Origin: CAZMRF01 sp964568735
GTDB lineage: Bacteria > Acidobacteriota > Polarisedimenticolia > JACPZX01
Direction: 5' to 3'
Length of the DNA stretch: 61,160 nucleotides
Assembly: GCA_964568735.1 (NCBI GenBank)
Contig: CAZMRF010000025.1
Span: 1-61,160, forward strand
Shown here: positions 1 through 8,704 of the stretch, in pieces
Layout: every line of letters starts with the position of its first letter
How positions within the stretch are numbered: the stretch's first letter is position 1
Position numbers and translations under genes: made by a program
Notes under the pieces: model-generated
The model's database searches: none
The model's input: the letters and a program-made list of their open reading frames with translations, nothing else
Told to the model about the DNA's origin: nothing

Positions 1-16
1 AACGTTGACCGAGTGA

Positions 17-44
17 AGTCGGCATAAACCGGAGGTCGGCATAA
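17..44. repeat. Two direct copies of a 10-bp sequence (GTCGGCATAA)
   Basis: GTCGGCATAA occurs at about 17-26 and again at 35-44, 18 bp apart. The second copy ends the reading frame that runs into the gene fragment at 45-200. Short direct repeats next to a truncated gene can mark a recombination site, but no integrase or transposase is visible in the window, so that role is only a guess. Confidence 0.4.
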
Positions 45-200
45 TGCACTCAGCATCACAAGCGGCTGCTGCACGAGGGGTTCATGCGCTGCGCGGGTGA
101 GGCGCCGGACGATCTCGTCTGGACCCTTGGAGTCGAGGACGGTCTCGAGCCCTTCCTCGTCTACCAGGGTGAGACCCTCGTGGCAGGGGCGGCTGTGTAG
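45..200 (+). pseudogene. Possible gene fragment (C-terminal remnant)
   Basis: A frame opens right after the TAA at 42-44 and reads about 51 codons to TAG at 198-200. Its translation (for example DDLVWTLGVEDGLEPFLVY) looks like normal protein rather than a random frame, but it has no credible start: the only internal ATG is at 84. It is best read as the 3' remnant of a larger gene cut off by the GTCGGCATAA repeats. I do not recognise the family with confidence. Confidence 0.3.
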
Positions 201-479
201 ACGTCGTTGCCCGAGTTGACGCCTGCCTCCATGGCCCACCCCAGGTATCGAGGTGGGTTGGGGTCTCCGGTGGTCTGGGTCGAAGCAGCAATGGAGTTGA
301 AGCAGTTGTGTACTCGAGGCAGCAGTTTCGTTCAGAGAGGTCTCGTGTTGTAGAAGCTGTGCAGTGGAAGAGCCGAATGGAACCCGCTATCAGGCGGGCC
401 GCCGGTCCACATGATGAGTGATGGATCGGAATCGATCTTTGACAATTGAAAGAAAGAACAGGGGCTGGATGGTGCCATG
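201..479. other. Intergenic stretch, nothing recognised
   Basis: Between the gene fragment and the hairpin downstream of the RND operon I see no reading frame with protein-like composition, no RNA gene and no clear promoter. The short frames here look like chance openings in GC-rich DNA. Confidence 0.4.
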
Positions 480-520
480 GCCCCCGGGGGAGGCGTGTCG
501 CTCGCGCCTCCGCCGGGGGC
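480..520 (-). terminator. Strong hairpin downstream of the RND efflux operon
   Basis: Arms at 480-495 and 505-520 pair at 15 of 16 positions around a 9-nt loop, giving a very stable GC stem. It lies about 75 nt past the stop of the RND gene read on the minus strand. No U tract follows immediately, and a T-rich stretch appears only about 20 nt further on. It is either a rho-independent-like terminator or an mRNA-stabilising 3' hairpin. Confidence 0.5.
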
Positions 521-595
521 TCTCCGAGGCGATGACCCGTCCGAGGGGAGGTTTGAGCAGAACCCCAAACTCAGACTCACCTCAGGCACAGAACC

Positions 596-3500
596 CTAGG
601 CACCGGCAACCTGCCGCCGGGCTGCGAGCCTCTCTCGTGCCTGGTGCACCAGCATGTAGAAGGTGGGGAGGGCCAGGAGGGTGAAGAGAGTCGAGGTGAT
701 TAACCCGCCGATCATCACGATGGCCAGCGGCCGCTCGATCTCGGTGCCGTGCAGTCTGAGGACCAGGAGCGGCAGGAGGCCCAGGATGGCCGTGGCGGCC
801 GTCATGATCTTCGGGCGCACCCGGCCGATGCTCGCCTCGCGCAGGGCCTCGCGGAAGGCTCGTCCCTCCGACTGGAGCGTCCGGGTCTGGGCCACCAGGA
901 CCAGCCCGTTCTGCACGGCGATCCCGAATAGGCCGATTAGGCCCACGAGCGAGGAGACGTTCCAGGTCTCCCCCGCCAGCCAGAGCGCGACGATTCCACC
1001 GACGAAGGCATCCGGCAGCGTGGCGACGATCACGAGCGCCTCGGCGAGGGAGCCCAGGGCGAGGTAGAGGAGGACAATCACGGCAATGATGGCCGCGACG
1101 ACGGCGATGAGGAGCGAGCGAGTCGCGCGCTCCTGGCTCTCGACGCGCCCACCGATGTCGAAGAAGTACCCGGTCGGAAGATCCAGCTCGGCCTCCAGGC
1201 GCCGGTGCACCTCGGCGGCCGCGCCGCCGAGATCCCGCCCGGCCACGCTCGCCTCGATGGCGATACGCCGGCTGCCTGCCTCGCGGCGGATCGTGCCGGG
1301 CCCGAAGGTCTCGTCGATGTCCGCCACCTGTCCCAGCGGTATGCGGGCCCCGTCGTGGCCGTCGATCAGGAGGCCGCGGATCGCCTGGAGGTCGCTCCTG
1401 TGATGATCCTGGAGGAGGACGACGAGATCGTAACGGCGCTGGCCAACCCAGATTTCGGAGACCTGCTGCCCGACGAGGTCGATCCGTGTAGCGTCGATGA
1501 CGTCACCAGGGGTCAGCCCCACGCGAGCGACGGCCTGCCTGTCGATGGAGACGCGGATCTGCGGGAGACCGGCGAGCCGTTCGGCTCTCAGGTCCACGAC
1601 TCCGGGCACATCCTCCATGACCTCCCCCGCCCGCCCCGCGAGGTCGGCGAGAGTCTCGAGGTCGGGACCGAAGATCCGGACCGAGAGGTCGGCCGGCGTG
1701 CCGCCCAGCCCTTCGTCGATCCGCATTCCGAGGGGCGTCGTGAAGAGGACGGTCAGGCCGGGCACCTTCGCCGCCTCCTCGCGCATCGCCGATTCCAGAT
1801 CGCCGATGGATCGATCGCGCTCGGGACGGAGGACGACGAGGACGTCGGAGAGCGTGTGCGGCATGGGATCTTCCGTGTGCTCGGCTCGGCCCGTCCGCCG
1901 CACGATGTCCTCGACCTCGGGGAAGCCGCGCAGCGCGTCCTCCAGCCGGTGGTTGAGCCGGTCCACCTCCTCCAGGGAAGCTTCGGGCGGCAGGAGCGTC
2001 TGGATGAGAAAGGCCCCCTCGTCGAGCGCCGGCATGAAGTCCGTGCCGATCGCGAAGGCGAGGGCCAGGGCGGGCAGCGTCAGCCCCAGCGTGATGACAC
2101 GGACGAGTCCGGCTCTCCTCATGCAGAGGTCGAGGAGCGGCGTGTAGAGCCGCTTGATCCCGCGGATGATCCAGACCTCCTCGGGGCGGCCCTCGGGGCG
2201 GGGGCGCAGGACGAGGCCGGCAAGGACAGGCACCAGCGTCAGGGCCAGCAGGAGCGAGCAGCCCACCGACGCGACCACGGCGGCGGCCAGGGGCCTGTAC
2301 ATCCGCCCCTCGATGCCGACCATGGCGAAGAGAGGCAGGAAGACGGCCACGACGATGAGCGTGGCGAAGGCGATGGGGCGGCCGACCTCGATGACGGCGG
2401 AACGCGCATGTTCGCCCGGCGCGCCCTGCGCGCGAAGGATCGTCATGCGGTGGACGACGTTCTCCACCATGATGATCGCCGCATCCACCAGGAGCCCCAC
2501 GGCGATCGCGAATCCTCCCAGGGTCATCGTGTTGATGCCGATGCCCGCGCGCTCGAGGACCAGGCCGGCGAGGGCCAGCGAGAGCGGGATGGTGAAGGTC
2601 ACGATCAGGGCCGCGCGGACGTCGCCCAGGAGGATGAAGAGAACGAGCACGACCAGAACGGCGCCCAGCGCGACTGCCCGGCCGACGCCCCCGAGCGCAA
2701 GGCGCACGAGATCGGACTGGTCGTAGACGACGCGGAGCCGGACCCCGGTCGGCAGCGCTCCGGCGATCTCCTCGACGGCCCTCCGGATCCCGTCGGCCAC
2801 CTTCACCGTATCGGAGCCGAACTGCTTGGCGACCCGGCAGCTCACGACTTCGCCCCCGGTGCGATGAGCCATGCCGCGCCTCACCGCGGGCGCCTCGCGG
2901 ACCTCCGTGATGTCGCCCAGGAGCACCGGAGTGGAGCCGCGAATCGCGACGACCGTCGCGCGCAGATCCTCGACCGTGCGAACGCGCCCCACGGCCCGCA
3001 CACTCCATTCCATCGAGCCCTGGACCACGAAGCCGCCGGCAGCGTTGAGGTTCGAACCCTCGACGGCATGGAGCACCTCCCCGAGCGTCACGCCGCGCGC
3101 CGACATCCGCTCGGGATCGAGCTGCACCTGGAATTGCCGGAGCCATCCGCCGAGCCGCTCGACCGCCGCCACCCCTGGCACCGCGAGCAGCCGGTTCCTC
3201 ACCTCGAACTCGGCCAGGTCCCTCAGCGTCATGAGGTCGGCCGTGCCGGGGTCGGCCTCGAGCGTGAACTCGAAGATCTCGTTGAGCCTTCCTGTGAGGC
3301 TCGAGATGAGAGGCGGCTCGGTGCCGGCAGGGAGCTGGGCAGCCGCCTGCGAGACCCTCTCGGCCACGAACTGCCGCGATCGGTAGTAGTCCGCCTCGGG
3401 CTCGAACTCCACGGTGACCTGCACGACGCCGAGCTGGCTCGAGGAGCGCAGGCGGCGCGCGCCGGGCAGACCGGCCAGCTCCACTTCCATGGGAATGGCG

Positions 3501-3715
3501 AGCGCCGTCTCCAGCTCCTCCGCTCCCATCGAAGCGTTCTGAAGAATGACGTTGAAGACCGGGGCCGTCAGATCGGGAAAGACGTCTCTCGGCAGTCCCT
3601 GGAGCGAGACGACGCCGAGGGCGGCACCCGTCAGAGCCAGAGCGAAGGGGATGAGGGGCCGCTTGAAGCAGGCGGCGACGAGGCGGGTCATTAGATCTGG
3701 GCGCTCAGTGGTCAT
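596..3715 (-). CDS. Heavy-metal efflux RND permease (CzcA/CusA family)
   Basis: Inner-membrane proton-driven pump subunit of a tripartite heavy-metal exporter. The 1,039-aa length is typical of HME-RND proteins. The N-terminus has the first membrane helix and the usual pump opening (LPRDVFPDLTAPV). A central helix carries AIGLLVDAAIIMVEN, the acidic TM4-type motif expected of metal-type RND pumps, and two large periplasmic loops separate the two six-helix blocks. It is the last gene of the run TolC, adaptor, pump, and its start overlaps the adaptor stop by 11 nt, so coupling is likely. The first ATG (3715) or the one at 3691 could be the start. The exported metal (Co/Zn/Cd versus Cu/Ag) cannot be settled from the motifs I can read. 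Confidence 0.92.
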   Translation of the reverse strand: MTTERPDLMTRLVAACFKRPLIPFALALTGAALGVVSLQGLPRDVFPDLTAPVFNVILQNASMGAEELETALAIPMEVELAGLPGARRLRSSSQLGVVQVTVEFEPEADYYRSRQFVAERVSQAAAQLPAGTEPPLISSLTGRLNEIFEFTLEADPGTADLMTLRDLAEFEVRNRLLAVPGVAAVERLGGWLRQFQVQLDPERMSARGVTLGEVLHAVEGSNLNAAGGFVVQGSMEWSVRAVGRVRTVEDLRATVVAIRGSTPVLLGDITEVREAPAVRRGMAHRTGGEVVSCRVAKQFGSDTVKVADGIRRAVEEIAGALPTGVRLRVVYDQSDLVRLALGGVGRAVALGAVLVVLVLFILLGDVRAALIVTFTIPLSLALAGLVLERAGIGINTMTLGGFAIAVGLLVDAAIIMVENVVHRMTILRAQGAPGEHARSAVIEVGRPIAFATLIVVAVFLPLFAMVGIEGRMYRPLAAAVVASVGCSLLLALTLVPVLAGLVLRPRPEGRPEEVWIIRGIKRLYTPLLDLCMRRAGLVRVITLGLTLPALALAFAIGTDFMPALDEGAFLIQTLLPPEASLEEVDRLNHRLEDALRGFPEVEDIVRRTGRAEHTEDPMPHTLSDVLVVLRPERDRSIGDLESAMREEAAKVPGLTVLFTTPLGMRIDEGLGGTPADLSVRIFGPDLETLADLAGRAGEVMEDVPGVVDLRAERLAGLPQIRVSIDRQAVARVGLTPGDVIDATRIDLVGQQVSEIWVGQRRYDLVVLLQDHHRSDLQAIRGLLIDGHDGARIPLGQVADIDETFGPGTIRREAGSRRIAIEASVAGRDLGGAAAEVHRRLEAELDLPTGYFFDIGGRVESQERATRSLLIAVVAAIIAVIVLLYLALGSLAEALVIVATLPDAFVGGIVALWLAGETWNVSSLVGLIGLFGIAVQNGLVLVAQTRTLQSEGRAFREALREASIGRVRPKIMTAATAILGLLPLLVLRLHGTEIERPLAIVMIGGLITSTLFTLLALPTFYMLVHQARERLAARRQVAGA

Positions 3716-4892
3716 GATGCTCGCCCTCCCCGCGCGACTTCTCGGCTTCGGCCTTGAGGAGGAACGCGCCCTCCACGACGACGATCTCTCCCTGCCGGAG
3801 CCCGGTCAGGATCTCCACCTCGCCCCCGAGGTCGCGCCCCCGCCCGACCTCGCGCATCTCGAAGAGCCCCTCCCCCGCGGGGATGAAGACATGCCAGCCC
3901 TCCCGCATGCGCTGCAGTGACGTGGTCGGCACGACGATGATGGAGGATTCCTCTTCCCCGATGGGGAGCCAGGCGGTCGCGGACATGCCGGGCCGGAGCA
4001 CGCCATCTCCGTTCGAGACCTCGATACGGACGGGGATGGTGCGCGAGCTGGCCTCCACCCGTCTCCCGATGAAGGCGACCTTCCCCGAGAAGCTGCGCCC
4101 GGGAAGGGCCGGGAAGGTGACCCTGGCCGTCGTCCCCTCCCGGAAGCGCAGCGCGTCGCGCTCGAAGGCGTGCACCGTGAGCCAGAGGCGGGAGAGGTCG
4201 GCGACGCGGAAGATCGGCCGGGAGGGATCGGCCATCTGCCCCAGGGCCGCATCGCGCTCGATGACAGTCCCGGCGAGCGGCGAGCGCAGGATGAACCGCG
4301 ACGCGTCGCCGCCTGGAGGATCCGATCCTGCCGCCACACCCAGGGATTCCAGCGCGGCCTCCGCGGCCTCGAGCTCCGCGCTGGCCGACCTGGCCGCCGC
4401 CTCGGCCTCCTGGAGCTCACGCTCCGGTGCGATCCGCTGCTCCGCGAGGTCGCGCTTTCGCTCGAGCACCTGATTCGCCAGCTCGGCACGGGCCCGTGCC
4501 GACAGGTACTCCGCCCGAGCGGAACCCAGCTCCGTGCTCTGCAGCTCTGCCAGAGGCTGGCGGGAGGCTGCCTCGTCGCCGGCAGATGCGAGGAGACGGA
4601 CGATCCGCGCCGCGATGGGCGAACCGACCTCGGCGTAGGCCTCCTCGTTCACCCCCGCCTCCCCCAGGACCGTGACGCCACCGCTGGATGGCCGGACCTC
4701 CACCGGCGTCGTCGTGAGCCTGAGGTCGCGCAGCATCTCCTTCTCGACCCGCAAGGTGCCCGGCGACTCCGCGGCTTCGTGGTCGGAGGGCTCGGGAGAG
4801 CCGGCCGGCGCCGGATCGGGTGGCTGCTCACCCCGCCCGCACGCGACAGTCACCAGGACGAGGACGAGAAAGAGTGTCGGGAAGATCTTCAT
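3705..4892 (-). CDS. RND efflux periplasmic adaptor (CzcB/CusB-like lipoprotein)
   Basis: Membrane-fusion subunit joining the RND pump to the outer-membrane channel. The N-terminus is a lipoprotein signal ending TVAC (Cys about residue 18), so the protein is probably lipid-anchored. The middle has a long Ala/Glu/Arg-rich alpha-hairpin (about residues 120-185), flanked by lipoyl-like and beta-barrel segments such as LTVHAFERDALRF. It ends in a short His/Asp tail (EHHDH) that could bind metal. At 395 aa it has the usual length. Its ATG overlaps the TolC-type stop by 4 nt and its own stop lies inside the pump start, so the three genes form a tight operon. Confidence 0.9.
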   Translation of the reverse strand: MKIFPTLFLVLVLVTVACGRGEQPPDPAPAGSPEPSDHEAAESPGTLRVEKEMLRDLRLTTTPVEVRPSSGGVTVLGEAGVNEEAYAEVGSPIAARIVRLLASAGDEAASRQPLAELQSTELGSARAEYLSARARAELANQVLERKRDLAEQRIAPERELQEAEAAARSASAELEAAEAALESLGVAAGSDPPGGDASRFILRSPLAGTVIERDAALGQMADPSRPIFRVADLSRLWLTVHAFERDALRFREGTTARVTFPALPGRSFSGKVAFIGRRVEASSRTIPVRIEVSNGDGVLRPGMSATAWLPIGEEESSIIVVPTTSLQRMREGWHVFIPAGEGLFEMREVGRGRDLGGEVEILTGLRQGEIVVVEGAFLLKAEAEKSRGEGEHHDH

Positions 4893-6115
4893 GAGAGCAC
4901 CCCTGCGCTCGATTCGAGCTCGATGGCCGCGAGCGCCGCTTCCAGGAGCCGGTCTATGTGGGAGCGCCGCGTCTCGAGGATCTCGCGGCGCACGATGAGG
5001 AGATCCACGAGGCTCATCTGGCCAGCCTCATAGCTCCTGGCGGCCAGCGCTTCGCTCTCCGCCAGGCTGGGGAGGATCTCGCGGAGCGCCTCCGCCGCTT
5101 GCAGGTGCTCCTGGTAGGCCTCGAAGGCCGCGCGCACCTGCGTCCGGGCCGCGAGCAGAGCTCCCTCGCGCTCGATCCTCACTCGCGAGAGTCGAGCCTC
5201 CGACTCGGTGATCGCCGCACGGCCCCGATCGAGGATCGGCAGGCCGATGGTCAGCCCGCCCAGAAAGATGTCGGCCTCCTCCTCCCGCTCGTAGCGCAAG
5301 CCGACCTCCATCTCCGGCCGGCGGCTGATGCGCGCGAGTCGCGCCTCGGCTTCGGCCTGATCGATTCCGGCGCTCAGGGCGCGGAGGTCGGGACGGCCGG
5401 CCGCGCGATCGAGAAGCGCCTCCAGATCGAAGGGCCCCCTGGGAGCCAGATCCCCGACCGGGCGGATCGGTTCGCCGGCCGCGGCCGCAATGAGGATCCT
5501 CAGCTCACCCAGGAGCGCGGATCCCCCGGCGGCCGCCGAGTGCACCTCCGCCCTCGCGCGGGCGAGGGCCGCCCGCGCGACGTTCACGTCCAGGACCGCG
5601 ACATCCCCGGCCTGGAGCCTGCGCTCGGCCACGCGCACCACTTCCTCGGCCACGCCCACCGCTTCCCGCTCCAGCGCGAGCCTCTCCCGTGCATGCAGCG
5701 CACCCATGAAAGTCGCTGCCACGTCACGGACGAGCGTTCGCACGACCTCCTCGGCCGCCGCCCGCTCCCGTTCTACGTCCGCCTCCGCTCCCGCGAGGCG
5801 CGAGCTGCGCCTACCGGCCACCTCCAATCCCTGGAAGATCCCCAGATCGATGTCGGTGGATCGCTCCCCGTCGAGCTCCCGCCTTCCGGCGGAGCCCTCC
5901 AGGATGGGATTACCGCGCAGGCGAAGCGACGCGCCGATCCGCCGACCCAGGGCCTCCTCGATCCCGGCCCGCGCGGAAAGGACGAGGGGCGAGCGCTCGC
6001 GCGCGCGAGAGATGGCCTGTTCGAGTGTCAGCGCGCCCGGATCCTGAGCCAGGCTCCCCGCCGCCGGGACGAGGAGCATGACGAAGACGAGCGCCGTCGA
6101 TCGTCGATGGAACAT
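4889..6115 (-). CDS. TolC-family outer-membrane efflux channel (CzcC/CusC-like)
   Basis: Outer-membrane exit duct of the tripartite metal exporter. I prefer the ATG at 6115 because it gives a clean Sec signal (MFHRRSTALVFVMLLVPAAG, then SLAQ); the frame stays open to 6241 but the added residues look non-coding. The mature part has the two tandem TolC repeats of long coiled helices, for example SPLVLSARAGIEEALGRRIG and ARSYEAGQMSLVDLLIVRRE. It is about 408 aa, normal for the family. It is first of the three overlapping efflux genes; the Cys-rich gene at 6378 lies 262 bp upstream on the same strand. Confidence 0.88.
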   Translation of the reverse strand: MFHRRSTALVFVMLLVPAAGSLAQDPGALTLEQAISRARERSPLVLSARAGIEEALGRRIGASLRLRGNPILEGSAGRRELDGERSTDIDLGIFQGLEVAGRRSSRLAGAEADVERERAAAEEVVRTLVRDVAATFMGALHARERLALEREAVGVAEEVVRVAERRLQAGDVAVLDVNVARAALARARAEVHSAAAGGSALLGELRILIAAAAGEPIRPVGDLAPRGPFDLEALLDRAAGRPDLRALSAGIDQAEAEARLARISRRPEMEVGLRYEREEEADIFLGGLTIGLPILDRGRAAITESEARLSRVRIEREGALLAARTQVRAAFEAYQEHLQAAEALREILPSLAESEALAARSYEAGQMSLVDLLIVRREILETRRSHIDRLLEAALAAIELESSAGVLS

Positions 6116-6377
6116 GAGATCTTCACCCCGACCCCCCCCTTGGGAGAGGACCTCCCTGTGCGGGTACATGTCCTCAAACCGCGGGAAGAGCGAAAAACAG
6201 CGGCGTTGAGTCGTCCGAGCCCGCAACGCGACGTCCTTCAATCCTGCGAGCGATGCGATGCAGCGGCCGGCGCAGTCGGAGCCGTTCGTGCCCCCGTTCG
6301 CCTTCCGCGCGAGTGCCGAACGCTCGGTACATTACCGGACGCCGGGCTGCTACCTGTCTCGGACCGTGGTTTCCTGC

Positions 6378-6767
6378 TTAGGTGAGGGAGGGTCTGGGTA
6401 CGTGGAAGATGTCGGCGGCGCGAGGGGACGGGTTCGAGATCCGCGAATCGAGCGGGGTCGCCCGCGTCGCAAGCGCAGGAGGCGGACCGGCGGGCTCGGG
6501 CTGGACGAAGCTGCGCATCGTCGGGCAGCAGACGCAGTCGAGACAGAAAGGCGCGCAGCTCCCGTCGGGGCCGTCAGTGGGGCAGCTCCTCTCGCACTCC
6601 TGTGTCGCGAGAAGGGCGTCGAGGCCGAGGGCCTGAAGCCCGAGGAGGCCGATCAACCCGACGGTGAGGAGGATCTTCACGGCCCCAAGGATTACAGCCC
6701 CGCCGATCTCCTTGCAAGCGCCCTGAGCCCGACCGAGCTCGGACGGCGACATGATTGCACTCTTCAT
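6378..6767 (-). CDS. Small membrane-anchored Cys-rich protein upstream of the metal-efflux operon
   Basis: A 129-aa product (start ATG 6767; ATG 6752 also possible). One hydrophobic helix lies at about residues 22-48 (GGAVILGAVKILLTVGLIGL). A Cys-rich stretch follows: CERSC, then CAPFCLDCVCC, seven Cys within about 26 residues. A Pro/Ala tail completes it. A GGAAGG ribosome site lies roughly 10 nt before the ATG. Membrane anchor, clustered thiols and position ahead of TolC-adaptor-RND suggest a metal-binding accessory or sensor protein at the inner-membrane surface. I do not recognise a named family. A longer minus-strand frame to 7289 is only open reading through the CDF gene. Confidence 0.6.
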   Translation of the reverse strand: MKSAIMSPSELGRAQGACKEIGGAVILGAVKILLTVGLIGLLGLQALGLDALLATQECERSCPTDGPDGSCAPFCLDCVCCPTMRSFVQPEPAGPPPALATRATPLDSRISNPSPRAADIFHVPRPSLT

Positions 6768-6806
6768 GGGCCCCACGGCCTTCCGATTCCCCGCCCGGTC
6801 GGCTTG

Positions 6807-6812
6807 TATAAT
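6807..6812 (+). promoter_or_regulatory. Candidate -10 box (TATAAT) ahead of the CDF-type gene
   Basis: A perfect TATAAT sits at 6807-6812 in otherwise GC-rich DNA, about 90 bp before the likely GTG start at 6903 and pointing towards it. No good -35 box lies at 16-18 bp; TTCCGA at 6781-6786 is 20 bp away. The assignment rests on the -10 match alone. Confidence 0.35.
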
Positions 6813-6902
6813 CCCGCACGGCTCTCGTATCACTATGGCCGGGCCACCAGCCTCGTTGGAGGCGGATTGAGGGAACATGAGCTTGCCGGCGGGTGCTCCT
6901 CT

Positions 6903-7490
6903 GTGCTCGAGCGGAGGACAGCCCTCCGCCTGGTCTTGTTCGGCCTCGTCTACAACGTGGCCGAGGGGATTCTCAGCGTCGGAGCCGGCATCGCCGCTTC
7001 CAGCGCCGTCCTCGTAGGGTTTGGTCTCGACTCCGGGATCGAGGCTCTGGCCGCCTTCGCAGCCTGGCGCTTCCTCAGAGGTCGGATCGACGACGAGTCC
7101 GAGGGCCGGCTGTCCGCCGTCGTTGGCTGGACATTCCTCGCTCTTTCCGCCTATGTCCTCATCCGTAGCGCACATGATCTCCTCGAGGGAGGAGAGGTCG
7201 TGCCTTCCCTGCTCGGGTTCGCAGTCACTACAACCTCCCTCCTCATCATGCCCGTGGTTGGCTTCTGGAAGCTTCGCCTCGCCCGGCACCTCGGCAGCAG
7301 AGGGCTCGAGGCAGAGGCCAAGGAGACGATTGCCTGCTCTTACATGTCACTCTTCGCAGTCCTGGGCACGGGCATTCGCTACTTCGGGGGACCTTCCTGG
7401 GTGGATCCCGTCGCAGCACTCTGCATGTTGCCCTGGCTGGTCCGAGAGGGCATCGAAGGCATCTCTGAAAGCAGGGAGTCCAGATCATGA
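6903..7490 (+). CDS. Cation diffusion facilitator-type transporter, membrane domain only
   Basis: About 195 aa of mostly membrane helices that match the transmembrane half of CDF proteins: VLFGLVYNVAEGILSVGAGI, then VLVGFGLDSGIEALAAFAAW, and later helices ending near WVDPVAALCMLPW. Acidic residues in helices 1 and 2 (E, D, E) could form the ion path. The cytoplasmic C-terminal domain of classical CDF exporters is absent. No ATG lies near the conserved start, so I chose GTG 6903; the frame stays open upstream to 6258 without protein-like sequence. The stop overlaps a 24-codon ORF by 4 nt and the EamA gene follows, so it probably belongs to the metal island. The substrate is unknown. Confidence 0.7.
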   Translation: MLERRTALRLVLFGLVYNVAEGILSVGAGIAASSAVLVGFGLDSGIEALAAFAAWRFLRGRIDDESEGRLSAVVGWTFLALSAYVLIRSAHDLLEGGEVVPSLLGFAVTTTSLLIMPVVGFWKLRLARHLGSRGLEAEAKETIACSYMSLFAVLGTGIRYFGGPSWVDPVAALCMLPWLVREGIEGISESRESRS

Positions 7491-7561
7491 CAATAACGGT
7501 GAAGTCCATAGCCCCGGTCTACCTCGCCGGAGTCGCCCTGATCATGTACGCGCCGCGGTGA
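7487..7561 (+). CDS. Possible 24-aa hydrophobic microprotein
   Basis: ATG at 7487 overlaps the CDF-type stop in an ATGA arrangement and reads 24 codons to TGA: MTITVKSIAPVYLAGVALIM, then four residues. The product would be a single short membrane segment. The overlap and hydrophobicity argue for a real peptide. Its size and the lack of a known family argue for caution. Confidence 0.25.
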   Translation: MTITVKSIAPVYLAGVALIMYAPR

Positions 7562-7579
7562 CCGCGAGTCATTGACAAG

Positions 7580-8704
7580 ATGAGCAAGCCTGGAGACTCG
7601 ATGCTCCGATCGGCGCGCCCCATCCTCGGCTGTTTGATTGCGGCTGCGCTCTTCGGGGCCTCCACTCCAGCGTCGAAGTCGTTGTTGAGTGACGTGGGCC
7701 CGTTCACTCTCGCAGGACTGCTCTACCTGGGTGCAGCGCTCGCCATGCTTCCCTTCTCCCTCAAGGATGGACTCACGAACGTCGTCATGGATCGGAGGAA
7801 CCGCCTCCGGTTGGCAGGAGTGGTTCTCTTCGGCGGCGTTCTGGCGCCGGTCCTCCTGCTCACGGCCCTGTCGGCCTCGCCCGCCGCCAGCGTTGCGCTG
7901 TGGCTGACCTTCGAGTCGGCTGCAACCGCCATCCTTGCGTGGGCGCTGTTCCGCGAGCACATGGGCATACAGACATGGATCGGCGTCGCCTGTCTGGTCA
8001 TCGCCGGCGCGCTCCTCGTCCCCCCGTCGGATTTTGGCACGCTCAAGTCGGCCGTGCTCGTGGCCCTTGCATGCGCCTGCTGGGGACTCGACAACAATCT
8101 CACCTCGCTCATCGATGGCGCCACTCCCCCTCGTACGACCCTGGTCAAGGGGCTCGCCGCGGGCAGCGTCAACCTCGCGATCGGTCTGTGGCTCGAGGGT
8201 CGTGTCGAGTCCCCACGGGTCGTCGCGATCAGCTTGCTCCTGGGTGCACTGAGCTACGGTCTCTCCTTGGTGCTCTACGTCGCCGGCGCCCAGCAGCTTG
8301 GTGCTGTGCGCTCGCAGATGGTTTTTGCCACGGCGCCGTTCTGGGGGGTCCTCGTGGCCTGGGTAGCGCTGTCGGAAGCGATGCGGTTGAGCCAATGGAT
8401 CGCCGGTGGGCTGGGAGCGGTCGCGCTGTGGATGATGCATTCCGAACGCCACGCACATGAGCATGAACACGAGGCGGTCACGCACACACACTGGCACCGG
8501 CACGATGATGGCCATCACGAGCATGCCCATTCTCGCCAGCAAAGTACGCTCGCGCACAGCCACGAGCACACACACGGCCCCGCGGCTCACACACATGCAC
8601 ACGCACCGGATCTCCATCATCGCCACGCGCACGGCCCGCATGCTCTCAGAGGCCGGACCTCACTCCGCCCCCCACCCTCATCGCCGAGCGATTCCCGATG
8701 CTGA
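7580..8704 (+). CDS. EamA/DMT-family transporter with His-rich C-terminal tail
   Basis: A ten-helix drug/metabolite-type permease with two EamA repeats: GCLIAAALFGASTPASKSLL opens the first, and VALACACWGLDNNLTSLI the second. After the last helix (about residue 290) comes a tail of roughly 68 residues with about 25 His in HAHEHEHE and HTHWHRHDDGHHEHAH patterns, the kind of sequence that binds Ni, Zn, Co or Cu. Normal EamA proteins are about 300 aa and end at the last helix; this one is 374 aa. The start may be ATG 7580 or 7601. The stop overlaps the next gene's ATG by 7 nt. Neighbouring metal pumps support a metal-linked role, but the substrate is not known. Confidence 0.85.
   Translation: MSKPGDSMLRSARPILGCLIAAALFGASTPASKSLLSDVGPFTLAGLLYLGAALAMLPFSLKDGLTNVVMDRRNRLRLAGVVLFGGVLAPVLLLTALSASPAASVALWLTFESAATAILAWALFREHMGIQTWIGVACLVIAGALLVPPSDFGTLKSAVLVALACACWGLDNNLTSLIDGATPPRTTLVKGLAAGSVNLAIGLWLEGRVESPRVVAISLLLGALSYGLSLVLYVAGAQQLGAVRSQMVFATAPFWGVLVAWVALSEAMRLSQWIAGGLGAVALWMMHSERHAHEHEHEAVTHTHWHRHDDGHHEHAHSRQQSTLAHSHEHTHGPAAHTHAHAPDLHHRHAHGPHALRGRTSLRPPPSSPSDSRC

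Noticed and set aside
1205..3694. 829-codon plus-strand frame opposite the RND pump
   Set aside because: Composition is Arg/Asp/Gly/His-rich antisense sequence with no domain; it mirrors a clear RND gene in GC-rich DNA.
7595..7707. Minus-strand 62-codon frame over the start of the EamA gene
   Set aside because: Lies opposite the conserved first EamA helices and has no protein-like composition.
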